From: Centaurea solstitialis
Lineage: Eukaryota; Streptophyta; Magnoliopsida; Asterales; Asteraceae
Direction: 5' to 3'
Length of the DNA stretch: 64,000 nucleotides
Assembly: GCA_030169165.1 (NCBI GenBank)
Contig: CM058046.1
Span: forward strand, 12,763,288-12,827,287
The notes under the pieces were generated by a model that saw only the letters and a program-made list of their open reading frames with translations, was not told where the DNA came from and did not search any database. This document shows, piece by piece, positions 37,601 through 49,738 of the stretch; the first letter of the stretch is position 1, and the number at the start of each line of letters is the position of its first letter. A program made the position numbers and the translations under genes.

Positions 37601-39192
37601 CTAATGGGTGAGAGAAGGAAGAAACCAAACTTACCAAATCAACCTACACCTTATTCCATCAGCATTAGAGTCATTAAAGGCTCACAAAGTAGAAGAGAAC
37701 AACCCAACTATATACCTGACCAATTAATGAGAACTTGCGGCTGATATCAAATACCCTCCACCACTCCCTGTTCAACTTCCATATCATTGAAGTGTTCATA
37801 AGAAAACCAGTAAAGAAAGGTATCTCCAACCATTTCTCACCCCTCTATGCATAGCACAAGCTATAACTAAGGAGGCATATCGGCTAACTTTTGATGCACT
37901 GAGAGGTTAATTTGGTTGTTCTAACATAGTCATCAAGTTAAAGGTTGTATAGCAGACTAATTTGTTGCTCAACTTACGAAGACTGTTACAGTCAAATTCA
38001 CTTAACATTAACAGCTACAAGTAGTAAGACTGATTTCTCTATTTTCCAAGACACTGGACATATATCATGTCAATAAACATTAACTACTTTTGCTGCTTAA
38101 GCTTACATAAAAAACCATATGTACTGACTCACATAATCATACACGATGTTCATGCAATCACGTCTTGGGAACTCAAGTGATACAATTCATATCTAATTGC
38201 ACATTTAAAAACCTGTAAGAACCATGTCAGATACTTGTGCCATGATCATTCAAAGATGTCAGAGAAACTCCACTGAGATGCAACTGATATCTAATTGCAT
38301 GTTTAAGAATTTTAACTGAACTTTTATGTTAGCTAGAAAAATAAACGAGAAGCAAAGGTTAAAATCATACCTCGATATCTGGCAACTTCTTCTCCATTAT
38401 AAAAAAGCTTGAAAGTAGGATACGATCCAATTTTGACATTCGAACAAAGAGGTTTGTTAGTACCACAGTCCACCTCACCAACCTCTATCGCATCCTCTTG
38501 TTCCATTGTCTTTCCAAGGTCCTCCCACACCGAACCTAATCCCTTACTGGTAACATTGTTACAAATCAAAAGAACAGAATCAAACATCTCATACTCCACC
38601 ACCAAAACTGATCAATGTAACACATGGATAGACGGAAACAAATAGCCACTCACCAGTGCTTACACCAAGGAACACAGAACTTCACAAACCAAGCAGTGTC
38701 TTTCTCTTTCACCTAAATAAAAAAGCACAAAAAACTTAAACATGTACTCATTAAGACAAAAAAAATCTACAAACTATTGCTCTCTAACTTCATCACTATT
38801 TCACATGAAAACTGATAGCATATTTGACAAACAAAAAGTACTAAAACAAAAGTTGTAAAATGTCACAACTCCAATCAATACTGCAATTGAAAAGCTCTAT
38901 TTATAATCGCATCGATAATACATCCAGATTCAAAATAAAATTCATCCAAAAGGAGAACCGAGTATGAACTAGGGCATAAAAAGAAGCTTATAATCCGAGA
39001 TCTTAATGTGCACGATAATTAACTAAAAAAAACTAAGAATTAGAGATATATTGTTGTTGTTACCTTGTCGGAGAAGGTAGTTTCGGTTAGGGTTATGACT
39101 TCAGCTGTTGAAAGAGGTAGCAAAGTGGAGAGAAGAAGTAGCGATGAAATAAGTAGCGTAGCAATTAGAAGCAACCGATGATCGCCTTTCAT
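34643..39192 (-). CDS. PDIL5-1: Protein disulfide isomerase-like 5-1 (single thioredoxin domain)
   Basis: Four exons (39192-39064, 38712-38654, 38546-38371, 34737-34643) join in frame to 152 residues; the Arabidopsis protein is about 146. Residues 1-30 form a strongly hydrophobic signal peptide, so the protein enters the secretory pathway. The thioredoxin-fold core follows, with the redox motif CKHC at 60-63 in FCVPWCKHC and the cis-proline region GSYPTF at 103-108. It should catalyse disulfide exchange in secretory proteins. The C-terminus ends DDKDL, without a canonical KDEL/HDEL signal. The last intron (34738-38370) is 3.6 kb and carries transposon insertions, yet exon 4 (GARDVESMRTFVLEE) is unmistakable and in phase. 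The closest relative from memory is At1g07960. Confidence 0.93.
35031..36010. mobile_element. hAT-like non-autonomous element in the PDIL5-1 intron
   Basis: The left end TAGGGGTTGTTTGGT and the right end ACCAAACAAGCCCTTA form an imperfect inverted repeat. Flanking 8-mers GAGTGAGT (35023-35030) and GATTGACT (36011-36018) agree at six of eight positions, suggesting an old 8-bp target duplication. AAGCTTATTCGCT-like motifs recur near the right arm. The interior includes a GC-richer block at 35640-35720 and no transposase. It lies wholly within the last intron. Confidence 0.6.
36198..36322. mobile_element. Small fold-back element
   Basis: GGGCATTATAAATGGACCCCC on the left pairs imperfectly with the right arm, which reads GGGTGTTATATGGACCCCCC on the opposite strand. 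Flanks ATATTTAAG and ATATTCAAA match at seven of nine positions. It may be a short diverged Mutator-like MITE in the PDIL5-1 intron. Confidence 0.5.
37270..37536. mobile_element. Possible Stowaway-like MITE remnant
   Basis: The left edge CCCTCTGTCC and the right edge AACGGAG, with ATGGCAACATTTTC inside, resemble Stowaway-type termini. Inverted-repeat matching is short and no clear TA duplication was confirmed. It lies in the PDIL5-1 intron. Confidence 0.3.
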
Positions 39193-39355
39193 GGCGGCTA
39201 GCAGCAGATCAAATTCTCAGTAATGGAAGATTTTGCAAACCGCCAATCGATTTCCGATCGATTTACGTAAAAAGGAAATCCGGCTTCTGACGTGTTGTTC
39301 TTCAAACTTAACAAAAAGGTCTTTTTTTTTTCGTTATAAATTATGTTCCTTTTAA

Positions 39356-40704
39356 GGGTTAATTTCATGTATGCCCTTATTAAAATTCAAAATATCATAT
39401 TTACCCAAGCTAATCTATAAATATCAAATATGCCCTTACTAAATTATAAAAATATCATATTTACCCAAATAACTAATTTTATAGATTTTTAATAATATTT
39501 AAATCAAATTTAATAATGAAAATAGTTAAATGACTATTATACCCCTTTTCACTTTAATCTCTATTTAGATATGTTCTTTTATTACAATTATGAAAAAACC
39601 CATACACTTCCTTCTCACCAACACCCTGTTTCATGTTCATCATCAACACCTGGTTCACGTTCTTCATCGTTACCGTCTCTGTCTTCCATTAAGTTCATCA
39701 GGGTGGTTAATTTTTACGTCGATAGTTGATTAAATCTTCTCGATAGAAATAAATAGAGACATAGAATTAACTCTAGCAAATGCTAACTTAAAAATTAAGG
39801 CGGTTGATTTCACTGCGGCAACGTGTGATGGTGTAGCAACCTATAGTTTACGGACGAACAACCCCACTAGCTCTCCGTCGTCGTAGTCTTCCATTCCGAT
39901 CTCGTCAATATCAATACCGGTATACATATGCATTACCGAAGTCCGCCAGTCAAGTTTGTCGGAACTCGGAAGTGAGATGCAATGAGATCTCCTTCACGGT
40001 GTCAACCACCAGTATGTTAGCAGTGCGTGATTGAGAGCAAGCAACACGAGGAATAGTACGATTTGCCGGTAAGAAGAGGCGATGTCACCATGGATGAAGT
40101 TAGGGAGAGTTTACGCTTGAGATACAGGGAAAAACGAAGGAACACTTTTCTCGATAATGGTGAACATTGATATACGAATTATGGAATAATTTGCCGGAGG
40201 AGCGGCGGTGGTTACTGCTTAGTGACTATGGCGGAAGACGGTGGTGTTGGTATAAGTCACACACTTGTTGGGTAATCATAAAAGATAAACTGACTTTTTC
40301 CCAATAATTGTTATATAGAACTTTATTTTTGATTATTAAATTAATTCTTTATGATTGATTAATATGTATTTTTAATATCAAGCAAAAATAAAAGCAAAGA
40401 TGGTGATCATGAATAATAGAGGAACAGGGGGTCCACGATAATGAATATGGAAGGATTTCTTAATAATTTGACTTTTCTAATAAAAAATATATTTAAATGG
40501 AGATTAAAAGTGAAAGGGGTATAATAGTCATTTAATATTTTTATAACTAAATGTGATTTAAAAATAATTAAAAATTCATAAAAATAGTGATTTGGGTAAA
40601 TATGATATTTTGATAGTTTAGTAAGGGTATATTTGATATTTATAAATTAGATTGGGTATATATGATATTTTAAGTTTTAATAAGGGCATACATGAAATTA
40701 ACCC
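39356..40704. mobile_element. Mutator-like TIR element, 1.35 kb, with GC-richer interior
   Basis: Both termini read GGGTTAATTTCATGTATGCC in outward orientation, the same as 12065-13153. Flanks TCCTTTTAA (39347-39355) and TCATTTTAA (40705-40713) match at eight of nine positions. Arms of about 200 bp carry spaced ATATCATATTTACCCAA units. The interior 39600-40250 is GC-richer than the arms and looks like captured unique host DNA, for example around CGGTATACATATGC near 39918, though I cannot name its source. It starts about 160 bp upstream of the PDIL5-1 start codon. Confidence 0.85.
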
Positions 40705-40928
40705 TCATTTTAATTAAAAAAAAAATACAATGTTTTTAGTTTATTTTTAAATGTTATTTATTGGTGTATTATATAGGTTGTTATAAAGTCATCCTTGACC
40801 GTACGTCCCATACCTCTCATACCTGCTGCCACCTCAACGTCACATCAGTTTTACCAACATCTTACCAACACCATACCATATCATCCTTAACCGTATCAAT
40901 TCCATATCCCTCTAAATAATTAATTAAA

Positions 40929-42124
40929 GGGTAAATTACAAATTTGGTCCCTGAACTTTGTAAAAAATTACGGTGGTGGTCCCTGCAGTTTCAATTTCAT
41001 GATGGTGGTCCCTGAATTGTTGATTTGGTTCTGAATTGGGTCCCTTAATTTAAACGACGTTTAAATCAGACATTAACCCACCCTCACGTGCCCCACACGT
41101 GAGGGTATTTTGGTCATTTCACTTCTTTTCAGTTTGTCTTCTTCTTCTTTCTCACCCACCACCAACATCCACCACCACCACCACACCTCCACCACCACCA
41201 CCACCCCTCCACCACCACCACCAGCAGCCTACCTCTACCACCACCAACACCCACCATCACCATCACCACCACCAACACCCACCATCACCACCACCAACAC
41301 CCACCGGCCACCACCACAACCAACACCTACAACCACAGACACCCACCACCACCACCCCCACCCACCACCGGCCACCCCAGCCCACCACTACCACCACCAC
41401 AAAACCAAATTAAATTGGGCATTCAATCTTGTGAACTAATCGAGACCGAAATTGGAGAAAGAGATACGAACGAAAAAAAACCCACCACCCCCACACATCA
41501 CCGGCCACCCATCACCAACACCACCATCGATCTGCCAAAGGCCACCACCGAAAAAAACAAGAAAAAAACTCGATCTGTCTTACCTTTGATTTACAGCCAC
41601 CATCACCAACACCACCATCGATTTACATCCGCCGCCGATCCGTCTTACCTCTGCCGGTGACCGATTTCGCCTGCTCCATCTCCGGCGAAGGGCCACCGTC
41701 GCGTGCTCCATATAAGGTTACGGTTTGGGAAACGGCTGTGTTGCGTTGCCGGTGGAGCAGACGACGGTTAGGCTTGCGGCTGTGTTGCCGGTGGAGACGT
41801 GCAGGCGGTGGCGGCGTGAATTCGTTGCCGGAGGAAGGTTGGTCGCTGCAAAAAAACGCCGAAGTGAAAGGTTTTGTACGAAAAATAATTTACAAGTTTG
41901 GTCCCTATGGTTTGTTCTATTTTAATTTTTAAAAGAATATCAAAAAAAATTATAAGTTGACCAAAATGCCCCTGACTTAACGAAGCCATTTAACGTCGTT
42001 TAAATTAAGGGACTTGATTCGTAACCAAATTAAAAGTTCAGGGACCCAATTCATGAAATTGAAACTGCAGGGACCTCCACCGTAATTTTTTGCAAAGTTC
42101 AGGGACCAAATTTGTAATTTACCC
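40929..42124. mobile_element. Mutator-like TIR element with CCA-repeat and GC-rich captured interior
   Basis: The left end is GGGTAAATTACAAATTTGGT and the right end is its reverse complement. Perfect 9-bp target duplications, TTAATTAAA, lie at 40920-40928 and 42125-42133. Arms of about 160 bp contain spaced GGTGGTCCCTG-type units and a AAACGACGTTTAAAT-like motif. The interior has a (CCA)n tract at 41155-41400 and a GC-rich segment at 41640-41850 unlike its surroundings, probably captured host sequence. The Pro/His/Thr-rich frames inside come from the simple repeat. Confidence 0.88.
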
Positions 42125-42133
42125 TTAATTAAA

Positions 42134-43000
42134 AAAATAAAAGAAAAAGAAAAGAAGAGAGAGAAAGAAGAGAGAGATAGAGAGAAAGGTGGGGTGGGTA
42201 GAGGAGATAGACTGGTAAGGCCATGCCGATCCCCTACCCTGCCGGTACTCTACCGACCTTCCTCGATGGTGTTCTCGTCGGTACCAGCTTGGTACCGACC
42301 CTCTGCCGATTCCGTAATCTGGTACCGACCCTCTGCCGATTCCCATTACGGATGGCCTAAAAGGGGAAATTTGAGTTTCCACGAGGTTTTCTGAAATAAA
42401 AAAAATACCCTATTATGCTTATTTAAAAAGATAAGAATAGTTCTTAAATAACTTAGACAATAAAAGAACATCTCATTTGATATCTAATCTTGTTTCAAAG
42501 AAAATAAACTAAATTTACTACATTATACGAACATAACGAACTTAGATACTTGAAAATTTATATATTCATATGATTTCATTAGTAGGCGTAGGATCGTGTG
42601 AGAAGTTCATTTACCGATGAGAATCGTGAGAAATGGATCTGAATGATTAATCACTCTTAATCTCATGTCCCCATGAATTGCGCTTTAGAAGGGATTTCAT
42701 CCGGTGCATCTTGATACATCTTATCCTTATGTGCATTCATATTTAATTCAACGATGAGTAACCACCTTTTACATTTCTCACCGAATATAACACTTGTAAT
42801 CAGAACCTAACCTTTCATTAGAAATACATGTATATGAGAAAATTATAAGTTATTTGTCCATGAGTTAAAATCATTTGACAACATTGGTTGAGATTTTTGA
42901 ACTGGGCTTTGGAATAGCCTATTTTAAATTGTTACATAATGTATTCGGCTCATTTACAAAACTCATTCGAATGAGGATCAAACGAATAGATTTTGGAAAA
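42134..43000. other. Intergenic stretch with purine-rich and GGTACCGACC repeats
   Basis: A GA-rich tract (42140-42200) is followed by a GGTACCGACCCTCTGCCGAT direct repeat at about 42289 and 42321. The rest is AT-rich with no supported gene. Confidence 0.45.
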
Positions 43001-43004
43001 GGCC

Positions 43005-43285
43005 GTTTGCTTGATGCTTACCTAATAAGTACTTACTAAGTCAATTTATCTTACGGGACGATCATGAAAAGAACTATAATCTTACCTGGTAAGAGCGATA
43101 GCATAAACCGAAAGTTTTACCCGGTAAGTGATATCCATAATTCTTACCCGGTAAGAGCTTATCGGTGCAATTGTTGCGTACGATACCGTTTTAAGAGACT
43201 AAAATTTTGTCCAATATAGTACATTATAATGTCAAAATTTCACCGGTAAGCACTTACCGGGTAAGCGTTTAAGTAAACGGTAAGT
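43005..43285. repeat. Cluster of palindromic TTACCCGGTAAG motifs
   Basis: At least five copies of TTACC(C)GGTAAG or close variants occur within 280 bp, for example near 43084, 43117, 43147, 43240 and 43252. Each is itself a near-perfect inverted repeat. The function is unknown; they may be the decayed core of a fold-back element or a cluster of protein-binding sites. Confidence 0.55.
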
Positions 43286-44063
43286 TAAAGATTGTGACAG
43301 AAAATGAATTGTTTGAATTAGATACTTATTTCTTTACAAAAGATGGCTTAAATATAAGAAAATACAAAGGTGATCATTCTGCTTCTATGTACTTTTCTTT
43401 GTTTGAGCTAAATTAAATTTTTGGTTACCTATAAACCTATCTTACCCGAAAATGCAAAACATCAATGATATCTTTTAAACAACCATCAACATTGGGATTG
43501 TTTAAATGTTTGATAAACCACCATTCAAATCATATCAAAGCTATTTTGATTCATGAAAATTACAACAAATTTGCAAATTTACTATTATCTTGCCAATTAC
43601 CATTACATACAACCAACATGGTTATACAATTGAAGCATTTGAAAAAAACTCATATTCCATGTAATCATCGATCATTACTAAAATCACATCATCGATACTC
43701 TTCCTATGTCATCTACTCAACCGAGCACTTGCTCTAGATAGAGTATTCAGCTCACGGAGGTCCTAACCAAAGGTTTAAATCATTTCCACGAGACGCAGAA
43801 AACAAAACCCCAAGAAAGATATGCAAAAAGACCAAATACTAAACTCTAAATTTCAACAACATTACAGCTGGTGGGATCCCCTAATGTTAAAGAGAACAGA
43901 TACGAGCAACGATGATCGATGCTTCACCATCCAATTCCAAATACCAAACCTTCAGAAAACAAAACACAAGCACACCAATTCTTTCTAACCTCGAAACATA
44001 CTTTGTACACGACACCGGTCATTGAAAGAAAAAAAAAGGAAATCTTAAAAGGTAAAAAGCGAA
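43286..44063. other. Intergenic stretch downstream of NF-YA copy A
   Basis: The 90- and 65-codon plus-strand frames here (43465-43737, 43919-44116) lack recognisable features. The sequence is unrelated to the region left of the second NF-YA copy, which marks the left breakpoint of the duplication. Confidence 0.45.
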
Positions 44064-44122
44064 AGAGGCAATTGGGAAGTACATTTACCTTTTTGCCCTC
44101 TCTCCCTCCTGCATAAAACCAG

Positions 44123-44142
44123 AGCCAAGAATGATTTGCCGG
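44123..44142 (-). promoter_or_regulatory. miR169-like target site in the NF-YA copy A 3' UTR
   Basis: The plus strand reads AGCCAAGAATGATTTGCCGG, so the mRNA carries the complementary site, 45 nt after the stop codon. It differs from the miR169 core sequence at three positions, one of them a G:U pair in the duplex. Placement in the 3' UTR is the classic miR169/NF-YA arrangement. Confidence 0.85.
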
Positions 44143-44187
44143 CCAGCTTCAAGAAAGCCGTGTAGAGTGGTGTCGAATACCTGACCA

Positions 44188-47100
44188 TCACTTCATGGCA
44201 ACAGCCCTTTGTGAAGCCTGGTTAGACGATATGCTTATCCATTGCTGGCCTAAAGAACCTCCATCCCCCCCTCCTCCTCTATCCAAATGATACCCTGACG
44301 CCTGGTAATTATCTTCGTTGTTGTACCTCAGAGAACTTACCAATCTGTCCCTCCTTGCTTCCTTGTGGCCGGAGTCCAAACTTTCACCAGATTCTGAGCG
44401 CACACGTTTTATACCTGTTGAAGAATTCAAAGACTGGGATGAGATGGCCGACCCTGAAGCAGTTGTGTTCTTATCTTCATCACGCTTTAAGGAATCAACT
44501 TCGGTCTTCTTTGCAAAACGGCCACCAGAACCTCTGACCCTTCTCATAGCATGCTGATGCCGAGATTCATGAAGATAAGGCTGTACAATTCCCAAAAGAA
44601 GGGCAGCGTAACAGGTTATTCACAAATGAACATGGCCAAGAATAAGATGCATCAGCATAAAAAGACTATCACACAAAAAAGGGAGATCAGACGGTTTTGC
44701 AACTTGAATAAATATGCTGAAAAAGAGCATCAAACATAAAAAATACAAATGGCAGCAATGATATTTATAGCTGCAAATGCCTCACACTTGTGTCAACTTT
44801 AATATCGCACATCATAATTTAAGCAAACATCCATCTTAAGTCTGAAAATATAATTAGATTGTTAAAAACTCTGTGACTATGTAATCACTCTTTATAATTT
44901 CCCCTTTTCTGTAGATATTGATGACATGACATGCAAGGGGTACATCTGTAATTTACTCGATCAAATTTTATCTTTGAGGCATTATGTTTTCCGTGATTCC
45001 ATCCGAGTTGATTAGCATGACACGAAAATCAAGACATAAATTGACCTTTCTGTCTTTTATCAGCTTCTTTTCAAGCTCTGCTTTGGCACGTGATTGTCTT
45101 CGCCGCAATATTGCATGGTATTGTTTGGCATTCACATAGACAGGCTCCTGTGCCATTTCAAGGGGCAACGGCATCCTTGCTTGGTGCATGTCAAGGAACT
45201 GAGGATGAACCTACAAGACACGACCATCAATAGAATAAAGTACAAAACAACAAAAATGGCATATTCTCATTAGTTTTAGCAAAAGACAGTCTTAGATACT
45301 GGAAGAGTTCTATCATGGTCATATTGGTTTTTGGACGTTCAAATATTTGTTCTTCACGTGACCAAAAGAATGAGGGGCCGGTTTTCAACAATAACGCCAT
45401 GATATGAATAATAGACATTTGATATCACATATCTTACCAAAGGCTGACCATAAGCTGCCATCACTCCACTGTAATATGGATCACAATAAGGATTTGGAGC
45501 ACATGCCTGCAAAAAATAACACGGCCAGCCAGCCACTATGAACATTGAGGACAGATGAGCATGCAAGCCCAAACACAGAGTCAAAAAGATGTATGAGATA
45601 TAACAATATACAAACAAGAGCGTGAAGAAGCTAATTACAATTGAGTGTCCAACTAGTTCAAGTGGAACCTGCCCAAGGGTTTGTTCATTACTTGGAAGCA
45701 CGTTTGGTACTCCCTGCTGAACATTCTGCTGCTCTTGTCCATAGCTATCTGACATCAAAAGGTGGAGTTCATCATCAGTATTACAGTTAAAACTGGAAGA
45801 CCCAAAGCAAAGTCAAGCAGAATCTAATACAAGAATATGTAAAGACTGTTGAATTTGCAACAGTTTAAGTGAATAAGTGATTAACATTTTATGAAATCAG
45901 AAAACCGAAAAAAGGTCTGAAACAGCTCTATATGAAATCTCAACAAGAGAAAGGGAAGATTAGCAGTTAAAATTCCACCAATTTTTTGACATGTAAAAGT
46001 GCGAGAAGAAGGAAAACCTAAAGTGAAGCCAAGTCAAAAAGAATTTAATGAATAGTAGACTGCTAGACAAAGAATGAAACAAGTACGTATTAGAACTGCA
46101 AATACCAAGATGTTGTAGTAGTAGGTATGTTGAAAGAAGTAGGAGCATGTACACAGAAATCCTAATAAAAGAATCAGATATCTTAACCAGAGATGCCAAC
46201 GGATGTTGAAGCAGTGCAGTGGACTGGAAAACCACAAGTGCTGGTCAGGGCAGAGCTAGATTTCATAAATTTGGTGTCAGTTCGGTAAAACAGAACATGT
46301 GTCAAGATTGGGGTTAGAATGTCCGTTGTTAGCACAACCAAGATGGTTACAGTTTTTAGCACAATGTCCTTTTTTCAGCTCAGTTCTCTCCCCATCTCTC
46401 TCATACAACAGCAAAGATGGATGTTTGTGTAGCAAGAACCATCGTATATCACCAAAATGAGCTTTTGACTAAAAACAAAATAAAGGTCCCACAAAAATAT
46501 AAGGTTAGTTCCAAATGTAATATTTAACATTACAGTCCTGGTCTGTCTCAAGAACAATAATTACCTTACACATAGATCATCTGTTTTAAACTAACACCCT
46601 CAATCATAAGCAAATCGTTTTCAACCATATAAATACTTATAAAAATTTATTTCACAAAAACAATCATGAAATTGGAAGTGCATATTGTCAAAAAAAAGCA
46701 TCTCCAAAATTAGAAATTTGGCAGATCATTTGGAGTCTTGCATGCAATAAAAAATGGTTTAGAAGAACCTCTGTTTATTTCTCCTAACTGATCTATTAAT
46801 ATGAAAAAGTAAGTGCAGCAACACAGACATGGTAAATTGATTTCCCCACATAATAAAGGATGGCTTCTATGCAGAAAAAGGAGCTAATTTGAAATTTTTG
46901 ATAAACATAGGGAGCTGTTTGAAGATTGTTTAATTTGCGAACTATGAAAAACTCATGATTCCTAGTTCCTACAAGAGGCTAGAAGAGATGTGAAACTCAA
47001 AAGGTTTAGTTAAGTTATATCTTTTGTGTAAAGACTGGTGAATTTAATGTTCAAATAGGAAGTTCTAGAATGCAACGGGTTGCAAGAAATATATGACAGT

Positions 47101-48237
47101 TGTTAAATTTAGTTTCAACAGAAATTCTCAATTAGTATTGTAGACAAGAAAAAAAAAGGACTCCAGAGTGAAAAAGTTCAAACCAAGCCTTTAACAGCAT
47201 GAGTTACAATCACAATTATTACTTAGTCGTGGGGTTCATGATTTCAAAACAACCACACTATCTCCATCTTTTACCAAATTTACCGATGTATTTAACATAA
47301 ATTCAATAAAACTTTCTATTGCCACTTGACCCATCAGGTCCTTCCTACTTCCTAAGGTCCAGTCCCTGCTAATGGCAAACCAAGTCAGCACAGGGGAGCC
47401 GCCGTTTCTAGATGGAAACTTCATTACTTATACTCCTATTGATAATTATATTATCTATTTTCTGATCAAAAGTTGGGCCCAAGCCAGAGAAATGGGTAGA
47501 GTCAAACCTTGACCTCACACATTAGAAGTGTAAGCCCTCAATTAGCAGTTGTCAGCTGAATAGCTGGTTGTAAAATAATCTACAGAAGGAAATGAGGGTG
47601 CGATGGCTGAACCCTGACAATGAAATAGAAATGAGACTGCAAGGCAAAGTCCAAATATTTCGATATCACTAGATAAAGAACGAGAAGTGTGGCAAAAACG
47701 GGTAAGTCATATAGTTAAGATTCTGTATCATTTATTACTATTCTACTTCCTAGTTAAAGATGTTGAGTTGATACCATCAAGGGTAGGTTATGATCTAACC
47801 TGCCAGACAACATCATGTTTCCATGAAGTGAGAATTAATATGTATTTACTTATCAAACCCTAGATATAATGTGAAGCTGATTTATGAAGCACAAGCGTAT
47901 GAATTCTTCCTCTCACACTCAAATCAATAAGAAATCCATGCCACACACGACACATAACAAGATCCCATTAAGCAAAGCGTATGAAACCCTCCTACGATCC
48001 TCTGTATTATTAGAAGTCAAAACCAACAGAACATCCATGATTACAAATCAATTAGACTACAAAATTAGCTGCTAAGAATATTAAGTTGGAAGCACCTGAA
48101 GGAAAAGGAGCATTCTGTGTTTCTTTGCTAACATCATCCTCTTCCTCACTAACTTCATCAGAATCTGATTCCCTGTCTACTGATTGTTCTGGCGAAGATG
48201 AATCAGATGAATTTCCCCGCATCGCAGTAGAGGACAT
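44188..48237 (-). CDS. NF-YA (HAP2/CBF-B) transcription factor, copy A, complete
   Basis: Five coding exons (48237-48096, 45748-45639, 45506-45438, 45210-45046, 44580-44188) give 292 residues, a usual NF-YA length. An acidic/Ser-rich N-terminus (SSSPEQSVDRESDSDEVSEE) precedes a Gln-rich stretch. The NF-YB/NF-YC contact helix EPVYVNAKQYHAILRRRQSR begins near residue 123, and the DNA-binding segment KPYLHESRHQHAMRR-GSGGRF follows across the last splice junction. NF-YA joins NF-YB/NF-YC to bind CCAAT boxes. The linker position HAMRRV has Val where many plant members have Ala or Pro. A leader exon near 49169-49265 is joined to 48274 through a 0.9-kb leader intron. A miR169 site follows the stop. 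By memory it is nearest the NF-YA1/9 style, but clade assignment needs a tree. Confidence 0.95.
47093..47430. other. Segment present only in NF-YA copy A intron
   Basis: The first coding intron of copy A contains about 335 bp missing from copy B, where GAAATATACTCC joins the flanks directly. No terminal repeats or target duplication were seen, so a deletion in copy B is at least as likely as an insertion here. Confidence 0.65.
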
Positions 48238-49168
48238 GGAGCTTATGCAATTACCGTGTCAGCAAGGTTACCTGCAGTAGATGATGAAATGAACAACTGG
48301 CTTTCTCATCCATGAACATGGCCACATAGTGCATGCTCAAAACAATATATAGTATGTAAGAATACAATAATAACAAAAGCAACACTCATAGGAATAAACA
48401 TAACTCAATATCAAGCAGACCTAGAAAGAACAGATTTAAATGATTCTGAAGGGTAGTTCTTCAGTTACCATGTTTCCATATAAGGTTCCACAAAAATGCA
48501 TTGAACAACAATCACAAAATAATGATGGATAAACTAACAAACATTTTCCAAATATTAGGCATATACAGAATAACATAGTTGCAGAAGTTGCAGAATTACA
48601 TCACAACACATTAGAAAGAACACCCAGGTTACAATCACATCATATGTTTTTACCTCATGCATGAAGGTTATTAATGTTAACCCTCATAAGACACCCAAAA
48701 ACCCATTAAATTATTACTCTTTACCACCACAAACTTCAATTTGGCTCCCAATTTATCATAAAAACACATATAATTAACCATATCCCCCAATAATATGCTC
48801 ATGCATGAATGCTATCAATCTCAAACCTTACAAAATGAACAAAAAAAACATTCATTTTCCAGTTTTACGGCCAAGCTAAGTCAAACACTTCAACATAAAT
48901 CCCCAATTAAGCAATTCACTCCATGGTAAAATCCATAAACCAACCCTGTACCCTCAAATTCGCCAAAATCACCCAAATGGAACCCCAAACCTCGCAATTA
49001 CATCATCATGCACTCAATTCAATTCGGATTCAAAACTATTCAATCAGATAATACAATAAAAACTATCAGCAATTGGCAATTGTAAATCAAAAAGGGCGGA
49101 AACAATCAACAAATTGAACATGCATATGCAAAAAAGTGGATAAATTAGTAAGATAGAGAAAATCTTAC

Positions 49169-49265
49169 CAGTTTGAAAGTAAAAAACCCTAGAATCGGGG
49201 CGATGAATCGGAGAGAATTCAGGTGCAAATCTAGAAGAAGAAGAAGAAGGAATTGATTTTAGAGA
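49169..49265 (-). other. NF-YA copy A leader exon with (GAA)n tract
   Basis: The transcribed strand reads through a CTT-rich tract and ends TTTCAAACTG followed by a GTAAGATT donor at 49168. The matching exon of copy B ends at 63126 with a GTAAAATT donor. TATATCTA-type simple repeats (49288-49372) lie directly upstream. Confidence 0.65.
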
Positions 49266-49738
49266 GTGAAAATTATAGAGAGAGAAGATATATATGTGTA
49301 TCTATCTATATATCTATATCTATAGATATAGACTATATATCTATAGATATAGATACAGATATATGTATGTATATAATGTGTTTGTTTTTTCTCTCTCTTG
49401 ATTTGAAACTCAACCTCACATATGAATATGATACGTACCCCACGACTTTTGTATGCTGACGCGTGTAACACATCGCGAATTTTCTTTCCATGTTTCCTTC
49501 CCACTCATATTATACTTCCTATATTTATATTTTTATTTTGTATAAAAGTATAAATATTTAATTCTAAAGATAGTTTCAAGTTACCTTTTAATCCAAAATC
49601 GACGAATGATTTTTTAATGTGAGTTTAAAGTTTTTAATTAAACCTCACACATTTTTCAAGGCTAGTCTGATGTTTACCTTTAATACTTGTAAAGGTGTCT
49701 ATAGGTTAGAATGAGGAATTATTTTATATGGATTCAGT

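Larger units (their letters stand above)
44064..49664 (-). repeat. Segmental duplication, copy A (NF-YA gene with flanks)
   Basis: This segment is directly repeated at 58111-64000. Homology begins at GAGGCAATTGGGAAGTACAT (about 44065 and 58114) and still continues at the right window edge. The offset is about 14.0-14.3 kb. Differences are scattered substitutions and several indels, including about 335 bp present only here (47093-47430). Confidence 0.95.

Noticed and set aside
41099..41439. Two overlapping Thr/Pro/His-rich frames of about 105 codons
   Set aside because: They are translations of a (CCA)n repeat inside a Mutator-like element.
44318..44557. Plus-strand 79-codon frame, repeated at 58363-58602
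   Set aside because: Both are antisense to the last NF-YA exon; duplication explains their conservation.
45354..45630. Continuation of NF-YA exons 2 and 3 into longer minus-strand frames
   Set aside because: Clear GT donors at 45638 and 45437 end the exons; the extra residues are intron.
48086..48280. Plus-strand Ser-rich 64-codon frame, repeated at 61882-62076
   Set aside because: It is antisense to the acidic/Ser-rich first coding exon of NF-YA.
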